This document shows positions 18,094 through 28,137 of a stretch of 64,000 nt of DNA, piece after piece. The stretch is from Thermoflexaceae bacterium. Its GTDB lineage: Bacteria > Chloroflexota > Dehalococcoidia > Tepidiformales > Tepidiformaceae. The stretch spans positions 1,364,001-1,428,000 of the forward strand of contig JABTUD010000001.1 of assembly GCA_015075555.1 (NCBI GenBank), in the 5' to 3' direction. Numbering within the stretch: the stretch's first letter is position 1; the number at the start of each line of letters is the position of its first letter. The position numbers and the translations under genes are program-made. The notes beneath the pieces are model-generated. The model was not told the origin of the DNA. It saw nothing but the letters and a program-made list of their open reading frames with translations, and made no database searches.

Positions 18094-19014
18094 CTACTTC
18101 TTTCTCTTCATGGTGGCCAGCGGGCGGGCGGCGATGAGCAGCCCGGCTGCGGCGACGGCGGCGGCAAGCAGGGTGAGCGGCGCAGCCGGGCGGGCATTCT
18201 GGGGAGCAAGGCCGGTCCCCGTCGCCGGTGGGAGCGGCGCCCCCGCCTGGCGGGCGCCCAGCACTTCATCGATCGGGACAAAGGTATCGATCACGTCAAC
18301 CGGGATGCTCACCGCGAGGCTCGCCGGGGCCCCTTCGCAGGGCTCGATGGTGAAGGCCGCGCTCGCGCTGCGGGCCCCGAGCTGCACGCTGGTTTCGCCC
18401 TTTGCCGGGCTCGCGACCGCGTAGAAGGCGCCGGCCCGGCACGAGGTGGCTGTATCCTTGCCGAGTAGCTGGCGCACCATGTAGGCGCCATAGGGCAGCC
18501 ATGCCGAATACGCAGTGCCGGTGGGGTTATCGCCGCTCGTCGCGAGCGAGACCGTGTCAACGACCTGGCCCGAGGGGTCAAGCAGCTCGAATCGCCACGT
18601 GCGCGCCGAGGCATGGGCATCGGCGGCCAGGGTGGCGCTGACCTCTATCTGCCCGTAGGAAGCGAACTTCGCCGTGCCGCTTGCGACCGTCGCACCCCCG
18701 GACTGGACCGTCAGGGTGACCTCGCCGGGGGTGTCGCGCCGCACGTAGACGTTCCCTTCGGCCACTCCCGGGGCAACGGCGTTGAGCGACACCGCTCCCA
18801 CCAGCTCGCCGCCGCTCACCACATACTCGAGGTCTGCCAGCTCGGGCTGGTCGCCTTCGGCGCGCACGGTCAGGGCTGTTTCGAACCCCGCTGGCGCCGG
18901 CCGCGGCGAGATCACCGAGACCTTCAGCATCGACGAGGCCGACGCTGCCTGGAAGGCAAGCAGAGACGCTCCGAACATGATGGCGGCTGCGAAAACCCGG
19001 GAAATCTGCCTCAT
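18094..19014 (-). CDS. Surface protein with LPXTG-like sorting signal
   Basis: 306 residues from ATG 19014 (AGGAGA upstream). Signal peptide about 1-26, then Ig/CARDB-like beta domains (about 28-245). The C-terminus has the three parts of a cell-wall sorting signal: LPPATGTG (about 259-266), a hydrophobic helix (about 276-296) and the basic tail KRKK. It is thus a probable substrate of the class F sortase encoded at 9162-9833. A c-di-GMP-I riboswitch in its leader implies control by the sessile/motile second messenger, fitting an adhesin or matrix protein, although no ligand can be predicted. Confidence 0.82.
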   Translation of the reverse strand: MRQISRVFAAAIMFGASLLAFQAASASSMLKVSVISPRPAPAGFETALTVRAEGDQPELADLEYVVSGGELVGAVSLNAVAPGVAEGNVYVRRDTPGEVTLTVQSGGATVASGTAKFASYGQIEVSATLAADAHASARTWRFELLDPSGQVVDTVSLATSGDNPTGTAYSAWLPYGAYMVRQLLGKDTATSCRAGAFYAVASPAKGETSVQLGARSASAAFTIEPCEGAPASLAVSIPVDVIDTFVPIDEVLGARQAGAPLPPATGTGLAPQNARPAAPLTLLAAAVAAAGLLIAARPLATMKRKK

Positions 19015-19346
19015 CTGTCTTTCTCCTGCCGTGCGAGCGGCGGGCTCTCCCGCCATCCTTTCGGCAACCCGGCCATCCCAAAGCTCTGGGACCCGTGGGC
19101 TTTGCGTGAGCGCGGTTGCCCGCGTCGTGCCTTTTCTCCGGAGCCTCCCGGCAACCCTCCTCGTGCTGTCTGTCTACTGCGCGTCCACCCTGGTGGCCGC
19201 ACGGTTAATGTAGCCTGTTCCTCACCCGACTGGCCATAAGAGCGCGGTTAGAATCCTCTCCATCGTCTGCCTGCGTGACCCGCTTGCCAGGCCGGGGGCT
19301 ACGTAGTATCCCGGACGGTGTACGCGAGTCCGGAGAGGAGGGAACC
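19015..19346. other. 332-bp divergent intergenic region carrying a riboswitch
   Basis: It holds the c-di-GMP-I aptamer (19061-19134) and a hairpin (19039-19054), both reading toward the LPXTG-like protein gene. The rest (19135-19346) must contain the divergent promoters; no convincing hexamers were picked out. Confidence 0.7.
19061..19134 (-). promoter_or_regulatory. c-di-GMP-I (GEMM) riboswitch aptamer
   Basis: Read on the minus strand: GGCACGA, then a CGCGG-GCAA-CCGCG hairpin with a GNRA loop, then the hallmark CACGCAAAGCC, a second hairpin (GGGTCCC...GGGAT), and GGCCGGGTTGCCG, whose TGCC pairs with the opening GGCA. This is the order and near-consensus of the GEMM-I aptamer, including the docking GNRA loop, the intercalating-A GCAAAGCC segment and the 3' G-C position. 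A hairpin (GGCGGG/CCCGCC, 19039-19054) just before the ribosome binding site is the likely expression platform; having no U tract, translational control is more likely than termination. Confidence 0.85.
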
Positions 19347-20042
19347 ATGCTCCGCTTCCCTTTCGCAATCAGCCTGGTGCTGGCGTTGGCCCTGGCCGGC
19401 GCCGCCTGCAATGAGAAACCCGGGGCACTGGATGGCAACGAACCGGGCAGTTCCGCACCTGCTGTTGCGGGCCTCGATGCCCTTCGCCTGTTCGCCGACG
19501 CCCTGGGCAAGGACACCTACCGCCTCGTCTACGAGATCACCGGGTCCGATTCCCGGAAGGGGGACGTCTCGGCCACCCTCAGCCTGGCGGCCGACCCACC
19601 CCGCCAGGCGTTTGGCATCGCGGGCGAGTTTGAAGGCGAACGGGCCGCGTTCACGCTCATCAACGACGGCCAGTCGAGCTACGTTTGCATCCAGGCGGGC
19701 GGCCCGGGCCGCTGCCTGAAGGGGCAATCCCTCGCCACTGCGACCATTCCCATGCCCGCGCTGCTCGATGTCGAGTCCCTCCTCGGCCGAATCAGCGCTG
19801 ATACGGATGCCCGGGTGAGGCCCGCCCCGGACCAGCGCATCGCCGGCCAGGAAGGCCAGTGCTGGGAGATTGAGGGCGCCGAGGGGGAGGGAGCCTTCTG
19901 TACGGCCAGGAGTGATGGCGCGCTTCTCCTGCTCGAAGGCGACTTCGACGGCGCCTCCTTCAAGATGAAGGCAACGGAGATCGGTCGACCCTCCGGCAAG
20001 GACTTCGAGCCTCCATACCGGGTGGTTGAGTTCGAGAGCTGA
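19347..20042 (+). CDS. Putative lipoprotein
   Basis: 231 residues from ATG 19347, with GAGGAGGG upstream. The N-terminus is a signal peptide ending LAGAAC, a weak lipobox. The mature part resembles the LppX/LprAFG or DUF6612 style of lipoproteins in layout: [15 protein letters not shown], then beta strands ending in a short C-terminal VVEFES. Two cysteine pairs (YVCIQ/RCLKG and QCWEIE/AFCTA) suggest disulfides. Function unknown. leuC starts 85 bp downstream on the same strand. Confidence 0.72.
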   Translation: MLRFPFAISLVLALALAGAACNEKPGALDGNEPGSSAPAVAGLDALRLFADALGKDTYRLVYEITGSDSRKGDVSATLSLAADPPRQAFGIAGEFEGERAAFTLINDGQSSYVCIQAGGPGRCLKGQSLATATIPMPALLDVESLLGRISADTDARVRPAPDQRIAGQEGQCWEIEGAEGEGAFCTARSDGALLLLEGDFDGASFKMKATEIGRPSGKDFEPPYRVVEFES

Positions 20043-20127
20043 GCCGTGTTGCGATGCGCCGGGCCTGAGCCTGCGATACGCTTGTGTTCACAGCAGCGGC
20101 CCGCACGCCGCCCCGGAGAACCACCGC

Positions 20128-21540
<1,413 letters not shown>

Positions 21541-21565
21541 CCCTCACCCGCGAAAGGAGAACCCC

Positions 21566-22168
21566 GTGGAGAAGTTCCAGACCGTGCGCGGACGCGCCAT
21601 CCCCCTCAACCGCGCTGACGTCGACACCGACCAGATAATCCCGGCCCAGTACCTCAAGCGCATCGAGCGCACGGGCTTCGGCCAGTTCGCCTTTGAGCAG
21701 TGGCGCAAAGACCCGGGCTTCGTAACCAACAACCCGGCCTACGCGGGCGCGCCCATCCTCCTGGCGGGGCCGAACTTCGGTTGCGGCTCATCGCGCGAGC
21801 ACGCCCCATGGGCTCTCCAGGACATGGGCCTCAGGGTCATAATCGCGCCCTCCTTCGCCGACATCTTTCGCAACAACTGCGCCAAGATTGGCCTCCTCAC
21901 GGTGGTTCTCCCCCAGCAGGACGTCGACCATCTGCTCGCGCGTTCCGAAGAGCTCGCGTCGTCTGAGCTGGTGGTCGACCTTGCGGCTCAGACGGTGTCC
22001 ACTCCCGATGCGAGCTTCGTCCGCCGCTTCGAAATCGACCCCTTCGCGAAGCGCTGCCTGCTGGAAGGACTCGACGACATCGGCCTGACGCTCCTCGAAG
22101 AGGAGCGCATCACCGAATTCGAGGCTTCGCGTTCGGACCTCTTCCCCCGCACCCTGGTCACCGCATAG
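21566..22168 (+). CDS. leuD: 3-isopropylmalate dehydratase small subunit
   Basis: 200 residues from GTG 21566 (AAAGGAG upstream), the standard LeuD length. The swivel-domain motif PNFGCGSSREHAPWAL (about 69-84) is intact, as is DVDTDQIIPAQYLK near the N-terminus. It pairs with LeuC, encoded directly upstream. Confidence 0.97.
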   Translation: MEKFQTVRGRAIPLNRADVDTDQIIPAQYLKRIERTGFGQFAFEQWRKDPGFVTNNPAYAGAPILLAGPNFGCGSSREHAPWALQDMGLRVIIAPSFADIFRNNCAKIGLLTVVLPQQDVDHLLARSEELASSELVVDLAAQTVSTPDASFVRRFEIDPFAKRCLLEGLDDIGLTLLEEERITEFEASRSDLFPRTLVTA

Positions 22169-22204
22169 ACCAGCCTGCCGCGGCCCCCGGGGACGTCGCG
22201 CGTT

Positions 22205-22312
22205 CTAACCGGGCGCGATGCTCGTGATCGCCAGGCCAAGCGCGGCGATGAGGGACACCGCGGCTGCCAGCCAGAGCACTGGCCGGACTTCGGCGTTGCG
22301 TCGCTGATTCAT
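22205..22312 (-). CDS. Small single-membrane-helix protein
   Basis: 35 residues from ATG 22312: a short polar start (MNQRRNAEVRP) and one hydrophobic helix (LWLAAAVSLIAALGLAITS). AGGA lies close upstream and GGAGG further off. Too short to assign; it could also be a chance frame in GC-rich DNA. Confidence 0.4.
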   Translation of the reverse strand: MNQRRNAEVRPVLWLAAAVSLIAALGLAITSIAPG

Positions 22313-22523
22313 CTTCCTACCACAACCTCCGGGGGGCGCACCATCAGAGACGGACGGCCTGGGTGGACGCATGACGTGGGGCCGGGTGAACGGTGCGGAC
22401 GGCAGGTAGCGCCCTGGTAGCGGTCCCGGACCATGGGTCACCGGCGCCGGGAGTTCCGTCATACTGTCGTGACAAACCCCCGCAATACTGAGTGCCGGGC
22501 ACACGCAAAGGGGGCCCCCGCAA

Positions 22524-23015
22524 ATGACCGAAATCCGCGAACGCGACCCGGCCGAGAACGGCCGGCTCTTCCGCCTCTTCTACCGCGACTGGCGCCCCAC
22601 CCGCCTCGGCCGCTGGGCCAACCGGGCGGCCGGCTGGTGGTCGGCCGCCGGCCTCCCCCCGAAGATCCAGGCCGTCCTGGAGGTCCGCGGCCGCACTTCC
22701 GGACAGGTGCGGTCCACTCCCATCGTCATCGCCACCGTCGATGGCGCCGAGTACCTGGTCTCCATGCTCGGCCCGCAGTCAGAATGGGTGAAGAACGCCG
22801 AAGCGGCAGGTGGAGCGGCCGTCATCCGCCGGCGCGGCCGCCGCTCGGTTCGCCTCGTTCCGGTCGCGGTCGACCAGCGCCCGCCCGTGATCCGGGAATA
22901 TGTCCGCATCGCCCAGAGCGGCCGCCACCATTTCCCCGTGGCGCCCGGCGCACCACTCGCCGAGTTCGAAGCCATCGCCGGCCGCTACCCCGTCTTCCGC
23001 ATCGACCCGGCCTGA
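22524..23015 (+). CDS. Deazaflavin (F420)-dependent nitroreductase-family oxidoreductase
   Basis: 163 residues. The fold signature of the Ddn/split-beta-barrel F420 group is visible: VLEVRGRTSGQVRSTPIVIA (about 51-70), the EYLVSMLGPQSEWVKNAEAAGG segment (about 75-96) and the VRLVPV strand. These enzymes reduce quinones, nitro compounds or enones with F420H2. No F420 synthesis gene is in the window, so cofactor use is inferred from the family only. Confidence 0.8.
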   Translation: MTEIRERDPAENGRLFRLFYRDWRPTRLGRWANRAAGWWSAAGLPPKIQAVLEVRGRTSGQVRSTPIVIATVDGAEYLVSMLGPQSEWVKNAEAAGGAAVIRRRGRRSVRLVPVAVDQRPPVIREYVRIAQSGRHHFPVAPGAPLAEFEAIAGRYPVFRIDPA

Positions 23016-23076
23016 CCTGCGCTGCGCCGGCAACGGTGGGGTGGTTGTGACCGGCACAACCGGAGTGGCGGGCCCG
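23014..23076 (+). pseudogene. Relic of a dihydrodipicolinate synthase-like gene
   Basis: Just after the F420-type gene one frame reads DLRCAGNGGVVVTGTTGVAG, nearly identical to residues 33-51 of the intact DapA (YLVRAGNDGVVVTGTTGEA) encoded ~1 kb downstream. Most nucleotide differences are at third codon positions, as expected from an old protein-coding paralogue, not a recent copy. Nothing further up or down matches, so only ~60 bp of the gene survives. Confidence 0.5.
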
Positions 23077-23718
23077 CTACAGGTATAGCCGGCTTACGCG
23101 AATGCTGCCATCGGCAAGCCTGAGGCCGATGGCAACGAATGAACGGCCGGGGGCTGGATCGACAGGGTCTGTAGCAGACACAGGTGACCCGCCCACGAGC
23201 AGCTCGACGGGCGGCTTCTCCGGGTCGATCCTGAGCAGGAACTCCCTGCCGAGGTTGTCGCGCGCCGTCCATGCGCCCGCGCCGGCACTGGCAATCACAA
23301 CCCCACGCACCTGGACGATGTTCACATCGACCGAGTGCGCATCGATGGTGCCATCGGCGAGGACCGTCCCGCTTGCGATGATGTCGTCACCCATCTCGAT
23401 GGCGGACGCGGGGGCGGCCTCTCCCTTCCAGATGGCGGCGTTGGCGAGGCGTACCACGCGGTCTCCATCGCCGGTGCGAACGTACAGGAGGTCGCGGTCG
23501 CGCAGGACGGCTGCCCCGGCCACGTATCCGGGCGCAGGCAGGCCGGGGCCGGGGCTCTGGAGAATGGTCGTGACTGGCCCGGGCCGAGCTGGCGTGGCGC
23601 CCCTGTCGCCGGAGGAGAAGATATCCGCCCCGGCAGCCCGCAGGACTGGTATGGCAAGCAGTGGCGCCACCACGAGGCCGCCGGCGCCAACCTTGATCAC
23701 CTTTCGCCTGGAAACCAC
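23077..23718 (-). CDS. Tat-exported protein of unknown function
   Basis: 213 residues from GTG 23718 (GGGGG upstream). A twin-arginine signal SRRKVIKVGAGGLVVAPLLA opens the protein. The mature part is beta-rich: a strand-rich region around GYVAGAAVLRDRDLLYVRTG, then a small OB or DUF5666-like unit (IIASGTVLADGTIDAHSV, VRGVVIASAGAGAWTARD). Tat export suggests folding or cofactor loading before secretion, but no cofactor motif is seen. It is convergent with the dapA relic and divergent from dapA. Confidence 0.7.
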   Translation of the reverse strand: MVSRRKVIKVGAGGLVVAPLLAIPVLRAAGADIFSSGDRGATPARPGPVTTILQSPGPGLPAPGYVAGAAVLRDRDLLYVRTGDGDRVVRLANAAIWKGEAAPASAIEMGDDIIASGTVLADGTIDAHSVDVNIVQVRGVVIASAGAGAWTARDNLGREFLLRIDPEKPPVELLVGGSPVSATDPVDPAPGRSFVAIGLRLADGSIRVSRLYL

Positions 23719-23942
23719 TCCATTGCCCCCTCTGAGACCGAGACTGCTGGCCCGGGAGGCGTACAGGAGACCACACCAAGGCCACAGCCACCCATCTCGC
23801 GGGGACACTAACTCCTTATGCGGCGCATTGCAATACACGATTCAGACACATGACGCCTCGATGCCTGCCTCCCGGCGGCCGCTGCGGGTCCGGCCGGTGC
23901 GCGGTACACTATGTCACCAGCTATTCCCCGGGAGCTCCCACC

Positions 23943-24839
23943 ATGACCGAACCCGGCCGCATCCTCACGGCGATGGTCACCCCCTACACCCCCGGCGGCG
24001 AGGTCGACTACGCCCACGCCCGCCAGCTCGCCCGTTACCTGGTTCGCGCCGGGAACGACGGGGTTGTCGTCACAGGCACGACCGGCGAAGCGCCGCTCCT
24101 TTCCGACGACGAGAAGGTCCGTCTCTGGGGCGAGGTCAAGCAGGAGCTGGGCGAAGGCGCCACCGTCGTTGCGGGCGCTGGCACAAACGACACGCGCCAT
24201 TCCATCCACCTCGTCCGCGAAGCCGAGCGCGCCGGCGCCGACGCCGTGCTGGCGGTGGTGCCCTACTACCTGCGCCCACCCCAGGAGGGCATCTACCAGC
24301 ACTTCCGCGCAATCGCCGAAAGCACTGCCCTCCCCGTCATCGTCTACAACGTGCCCACGCGCACGGGTATCAATATGACTGTGGAGACCATGCTCCGCGT
24401 CGCTGAACTGCCGAACGTGGTGGGAGACAAGGAAGCCAACGGCGATCTTTCGCACTCAGCGGAGCTGATCGAGCGCGCCCCGGGGCTCAAGATCTGGAGC
24501 GGCAACGACAACGACAACTTCCCCCTCTGGTGCCTCGGGGCCTACGGCGCCATTAGCGTCACGGGGCACATCGTCGCCGGCCAGTTGAAGCGCATGCTCC
24601 AGCACTGCATGGCCGGCCGCACCGCCGAGGCTGCCGCCATCCACCGCCGCCTTGTGCCCCTGACCAACGCCTGCTTTGCGAACGGGAGCCCGAGCACCAT
24701 CCGCTACGTGCTCCGGCAGCTCGGCTTCGAAATCGGCGCACCGCGCCTTCCCGTCGTTGAGCCCGACGAGGCAGTGGGCGCCCGGGTCATGGCCGAGGTC
24801 CGCCGGCACGAGCTCGACATCCCTGTCCCCAGCCGCTGA
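23943..24839 (+). CDS. dapA: 4-hydroxy-tetrahydrodipicolinate synthase (DapA family)
   Basis: 298 residues. It condenses pyruvate with aspartate semialdehyde in lysine/diaminopimelate synthesis. The pyruvate-binding GTTGEAP loop (about 43-49), the catalytic Tyr in VIVYNVPTRTG (about 133) and the Schiff-base Lys in VGDKEANGD (about 162) are present. Asp instead of the usual Ile or Val before KEA is a small oddity. ATG 23943 follows GGGAGC. A member of a related aldolase subfamily cannot be fully excluded. Confidence 0.9.
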   Translation: MTEPGRILTAMVTPYTPGGEVDYAHARQLARYLVRAGNDGVVVTGTTGEAPLLSDDEKVRLWGEVKQELGEGATVVAGAGTNDTRHSIHLVREAERAGADAVLAVVPYYLRPPQEGIYQHFRAIAESTALPVIVYNVPTRTGINMTVETMLRVAELPNVVGDKEANGDLSHSAELIERAPGLKIWSGNDNDNFPLWCLGAYGAISVTGHIVAGQLKRMLQHCMAGRTAEAAAIHRRLVPLTNACFANGSPSTIRYVLRQLGFEIGAPRLPVVEPDEAVGARVMAEVRRHELDIPVPSR

Positions 24840-24853
24840 CGGGAGAGGCTACC

Positions 24854-25234
24854 ATGTTCTACCGGCGGCGTGCACGCGACCGAGACCAGGCTCCCCCCGA
24901 ATGGGAGGCTGTCTGGCAGGGCGATAGCGGGGGCGCTGCGAACGTGGTTGCCGGGTCGCTGCGGGTCGACGGGATCAATGCGCGCGTGCACGGCGGGAGG
25001 ATGATCTCGCTCGGCCTTCCGGCGGGCGCGCCCGGCGGCAACTGGGCGGTCTTCGCTCCCTCCGGTGAGGCGGCCCGGGCCCGCAACTTCCTGCTCCGCA
25101 GGGGCGACGGGCCGAACGTGGTTTCCGCCCGGAGCGCCGACGACGATGAACTTCGCGCGGCCACGCTCAAGTTCGCCCTCGCCGCCCTCCTCGCCGTCGC
25201 CGCGCTCTCACTGGTCCTGATGCTCCGCGGATAG
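24854..25234 (+). CDS. DUF2007-like small protein with C-terminal membrane helix
   Basis: 126 residues, 14 bp after dapA. The middle (about 16-85) follows the pattern of the putative signal-transducing DUF2007 fold: VWQGDSGGAANVVAGSLRVDGINARV, a loop, NWAVFAPSGEAARARNFL. A single membrane helix ends the protein (about 104-124). Function unknown. It shares direction with dapA and the esterase gene. Confidence 0.65.
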   Translation: MFYRRRARDRDQAPPEWEAVWQGDSGGAANVVAGSLRVDGINARVHGGRMISLGLPAGAPGGNWAVFAPSGEAARARNFLLRRGDGPNVVSARSADDDELRAATLKFALAALLAVAALSLVLMLRG

Positions 25235-25254
25235 ACCGGCGAGGCGCGTGTACC

Positions 25255-26268
25255 ATGGACGCCGTGCCCCCGGCCCGCGCCCGCCTCGTGCTGCTTGCTA
25301 TCCTCCTGGCGACCGCGCCCCTTTCTGCCTGCCGCCAGCGCCACGACCGCGAAGGCCCCACAGCGACGCCGGCGGCGGCCTCATCGCCGGCCGCTCCCAC
25401 CGAAACGGCCCGCCTGGCGCCGGTGCCGTCCCCCACGCCCGGGAGCGCGTCCCCGGGGTGTGGCAGCCCTCCCGGCGCCGGGGCCGTGCCCGGCACGACT
25501 TCGGTACGAACCATCACCGCTGGTGGGCGCGAACGGACCTACCGCCTGCACGTGCCCGCCGGGTATTCGACCACCACGCCCCTTGCGCTGGTGTTCAACT
25601 TCCACGGCCTCGGCAGCAACGCCTTCGAGCAGGAGGTCTACTCGGGGCTCGTTCCGCTGAGCGACCGCGAAGGGTTCCTGCTCGTCAGCCCGCAGGGGGT
25701 CTCGAACTCGTGGCTCATCGCCCCGGGGGTCGATGATGTCGCCTTCACGCGCCAGGTGGCCTCGGCGCTGGCGGGTGAGTTCTGCATTGACACGAACCGC
25801 GTCTACTCGACCGGCATGTCGAACGGCGCCTTCATGTCGAGCACCCTCGCCTGCCTGGCGGGAGACCTCGTTGCGGCCGTCGCCCCCGTTGCCGGCGTGG
25901 CTTTCCGCGAAGGCTTCTGCGGCAGGCCCACCCCCGTCGTCGCCTTCCACGGAACCGCCGATGCTGCCATCGCCTTCGAAGGCGGCACCCTGCCGACCGG
26001 CGGGAGGTACGCCGGCGTCATGCCCATGATGGCCGGATGGGCCGGACACAACGGCTGCGATGAGTCCCCGGCGGAGACGCGGGTCTCCCCATCGGTCCGC
26101 ATGCTCCATTACCAGGGCTGCACGGCCGCCACTGCCCTTTACATCGTCGACGGCGGCGGCCACACCTGGCCCGGCGCGATTGATGTCCCCCGGCTCGGTC
26201 CAACGACGAAGGAGATCTCGGCCGCCGAGCTCATCTGGTCGTTCTTCCAGTCCCACCCGAGGCGTTGA
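25255..26268 (+). CDS. Secreted PHB-depolymerase/feruloyl-esterase-like lipoprotein
   Basis: 337 residues. Signal peptide ending in a lipobox-like LSAC (about 22-26), a Pro/Thr/Ala-rich linker, then an alpha/beta-hydrolase of the LpqC/poly(3-hydroxybutyrate) depolymerase family. The nucleophile elbow is GMSNG (about 187-191), the acid is in FHGTADAAI (about 231-239) and the catalytic His in DGGGHTWPG (about 299-307). It probably cleaves ester bonds in an extracellular polymer or plant-derived ester; the substrate is not predictable. Confidence 0.88.
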   Translation: MDAVPPARARLVLLAILLATAPLSACRQRHDREGPTATPAAASSPAAPTETARLAPVPSPTPGSASPGCGSPPGAGAVPGTTSVRTITAGGRERTYRLHVPAGYSTTTPLALVFNFHGLGSNAFEQEVYSGLVPLSDREGFLLVSPQGVSNSWLIAPGVDDVAFTRQVASALAGEFCIDTNRVYSTGMSNGAFMSSTLACLAGDLVAAVAPVAGVAFREGFCGRPTPVVAFHGTADAAIAFEGGTLPTGGRYAGVMPMMAGWAGHNGCDESPAETRVSPSVRMLHYQGCTAATALYIVDGGGHTWPGAIDVPRLGPTTKEISAAELIWSFFQSHPRR

Positions 26269-26311
26269 CCTCCGTTTGACCGCCGGCCCGGGCCTTTCTA
26301 GCATCGGGCGG

Positions 26312-27079
26312 ATGGCCGACCCCTACTCCGTCGACGCCCGTTTCTACGACCTCCTCCACGAAGGCCAGCCCGGGGACGATACAGGCCTCTGGCTCGCCTT
26401 TGCGGGCCGCACCGACCGGCCCATCCTCGAAGCCGGGACCGGCACCGGCCGTATCGCCATCGCTCTCGCCCTTGCGGGTCACCGCGTGACTGCGATCGAC
26501 CCCTCGCCCGCCATGCTCGCCCTCGCCCGCCGCAAGACAGCTGAGCAGAGCGTCGACATCGGCTTCATCGAGGGTCGCATCCCGGACCTCTCGCTGGAGG
26601 CCGGCGTGTTCGGCTTCATCGTCATCCCCGCCGACGTCTTTCTCTACTGCGAAACCGCCGAGGAACAGGTGGTCACCCTCCACCTCCTCGCCGAAGCCCT
26701 TGCCTTCAATGGCATCCTCGCCATCGACCTGCCCGGGCCCGCCCTCTGGCTCGACCCTGCCACCAACGGCCAGCCGCTGCTCGTCCACTCGGTCGAGACG
26801 GAGGAGGGCGAGACGCTCGACGCCTGGCACGTCCACGAAGACGACCTCGCCCGCCAGGAGCGCACCCTGCGCGTCACCTATGAGACGACCGCGCGCGACG
26901 GCACGGTCAGGCGCGTCTTCAGCGAGCACCGCCTCCGCTACGTCTACCCGTTCGAGATGGAGTGCCTCCTGCGGCTCGCGGGGCTCGTCCCGCTCGACAC
27001 TTTTGGCGACTACGACCTCGGCCCGCTGACGAACGACAGCGAACGCATGATAATCACTGCCCGGAGGAGTGAGGGATGA
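26312..27079 (+). CDS. Class I SAM-dependent methyltransferase
   Basis: 255 residues. Motif I is ILEAGTGTGRIAIALA (about 38-53) and the acidic end of beta-2 is VTAIDPSPAMLALAR (about 59-73). The C-terminal half carries the RYVYPFEMECLLRLAGL segment typical of small-molecule methyltransferases. The gene overlaps plsX by 4 bp (ATGA). Substrate unknown. Confidence 0.88.
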   Translation: MADPYSVDARFYDLLHEGQPGDDTGLWLAFAGRTDRPILEAGTGTGRIAIALALAGHRVTAIDPSPAMLALARRKTAEQSVDIGFIEGRIPDLSLEAGVFGFIVIPADVFLYCETAEEQVVTLHLLAEALAFNGILAIDLPGPALWLDPATNGQPLLVHSVETEEGETLDAWHVHEDDLARQERTLRVTYETTARDGTVRRVFSEHRLRYVYPFEMECLLRLAGLVPLDTFGDYDLGPLTNDSERMIITARRSEG

Positions 27080-28095
27080 CTGCCCGCATCGTGGTCGACG
27101 CCATGGGTGGCGACAATGCCCCCCACGAGATTGTGGCAGGGGCGATGATGGCCCTCGGCGGCCTCGGTGTGGAGATCCTCCTCGTCGGACAGACCGATGC
27201 CATTCGACGAGAGATGCAGGGCACCGCCGAGGTCCGAGGCCTCCGCGTCGTTGAAGCGCCGGATGTTATCGCCATGGACGACCACCCGGCCGAGGCGGTG
27301 CGCAACAAACCCCGGTCCTCGATGATCGCCGGGCTGGAGCTCGTCCGGTCCGGCGAAGCCGACGCCTTTGTCACCGCTGGCAACACCGGCGCCGCCATGG
27401 CCGGTGCGCTCCTCACGCTCGGCAGAGTCAAGGGCATCAGCCGGCCCGCGCTCGCCACGATCTTCCCCACGGGCGAGAACCAGGTCTCCATCCTCCTGGA
27501 CGTGGGCGCCAACGCCGACTGTCGCCCGATACACCTGGTGCAGTTCGCCCACATGGGTTCGGTGTACCTGCAGCGCATGTTCGGCAACGAGACTCCCCGC
27601 GTCGGCCTGCTCTCAATCGGCGAGGAAGACACCAAGGGAAACCAGCTCGTGATTGAGGTCAACCAGGCCCTCCGCGCCAGCAAGCTCAACTTCATCGGCA
27701 ACATCGAAGGCAAAGACCTCACCCGCGGCGCCGCCGATGTCGTGGTCATGGACGGCTTCACCGGCAACGTCGTCCTCAAGACCGCCGAGGGCATGGCCGA
27801 GCTCATGTTCGGCGAGCTGCGCAAGGCCGTGGAGCTCACCCCGTGGAACCGCGCCGCCGGCCTCATCCTCATGTCCGAGCTTCGCAAGGTGAAGCGCCGC
27901 CTGGACTACACCGAGTACGGCGGCGCCCAGCTCCTCGGCGTCGATGGTGTCACCGTCATCGGCCACGGCCGGTCGAACGCTCGCGCCGTTTTCAGCGCCA
28001 TCCGCGCCGCCCGCGACGCCGTCCAGAACCGTGTCATCGACGTGATGCGCGAAGTCGGCGCACAGGTTCCCGCCCGCGGCGAACCCCGGGAGTAG
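27076..28095 (+). CDS. plsX: Phosphate acyltransferase PlsX
   Basis: 339 residues, the usual size. PlsX makes acyl-phosphate from acyl-ACP for phospholipid synthesis. The N-terminal IVVDAMGGDNAP signature, the SAGNTGA-like VTAGNTGAAMAGAL (about 98-111) and VVVMDGFTGNVVLKTAEG (about 222-239) are clear. The ATG overlaps the stop of the methyltransferase gene. No fabH or acpP neighbours it in this window. Confidence 0.96.
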   Translation: MTARIVVDAMGGDNAPHEIVAGAMMALGGLGVEILLVGQTDAIRREMQGTAEVRGLRVVEAPDVIAMDDHPAEAVRNKPRSSMIAGLELVRSGEADAFVTAGNTGAAMAGALLTLGRVKGISRPALATIFPTGENQVSILLDVGANADCRPIHLVQFAHMGSVYLQRMFGNETPRVGLLSIGEEDTKGNQLVIEVNQALRASKLNFIGNIEGKDLTRGAADVVVMDGFTGNVVLKTAEGMAELMFGELRKAVELTPWNRAAGLILMSELRKVKRRLDYTEYGGAQLLGVDGVTVIGHGRSNARAVFSAIRAARDAVQNRVIDVMREVGAQVPARGEPRE

Positions 28096-28137
28096 CCCGG
28101 AGCGCCAGCACCGTGGCCGCGACTCCGGGGGCTGCCG

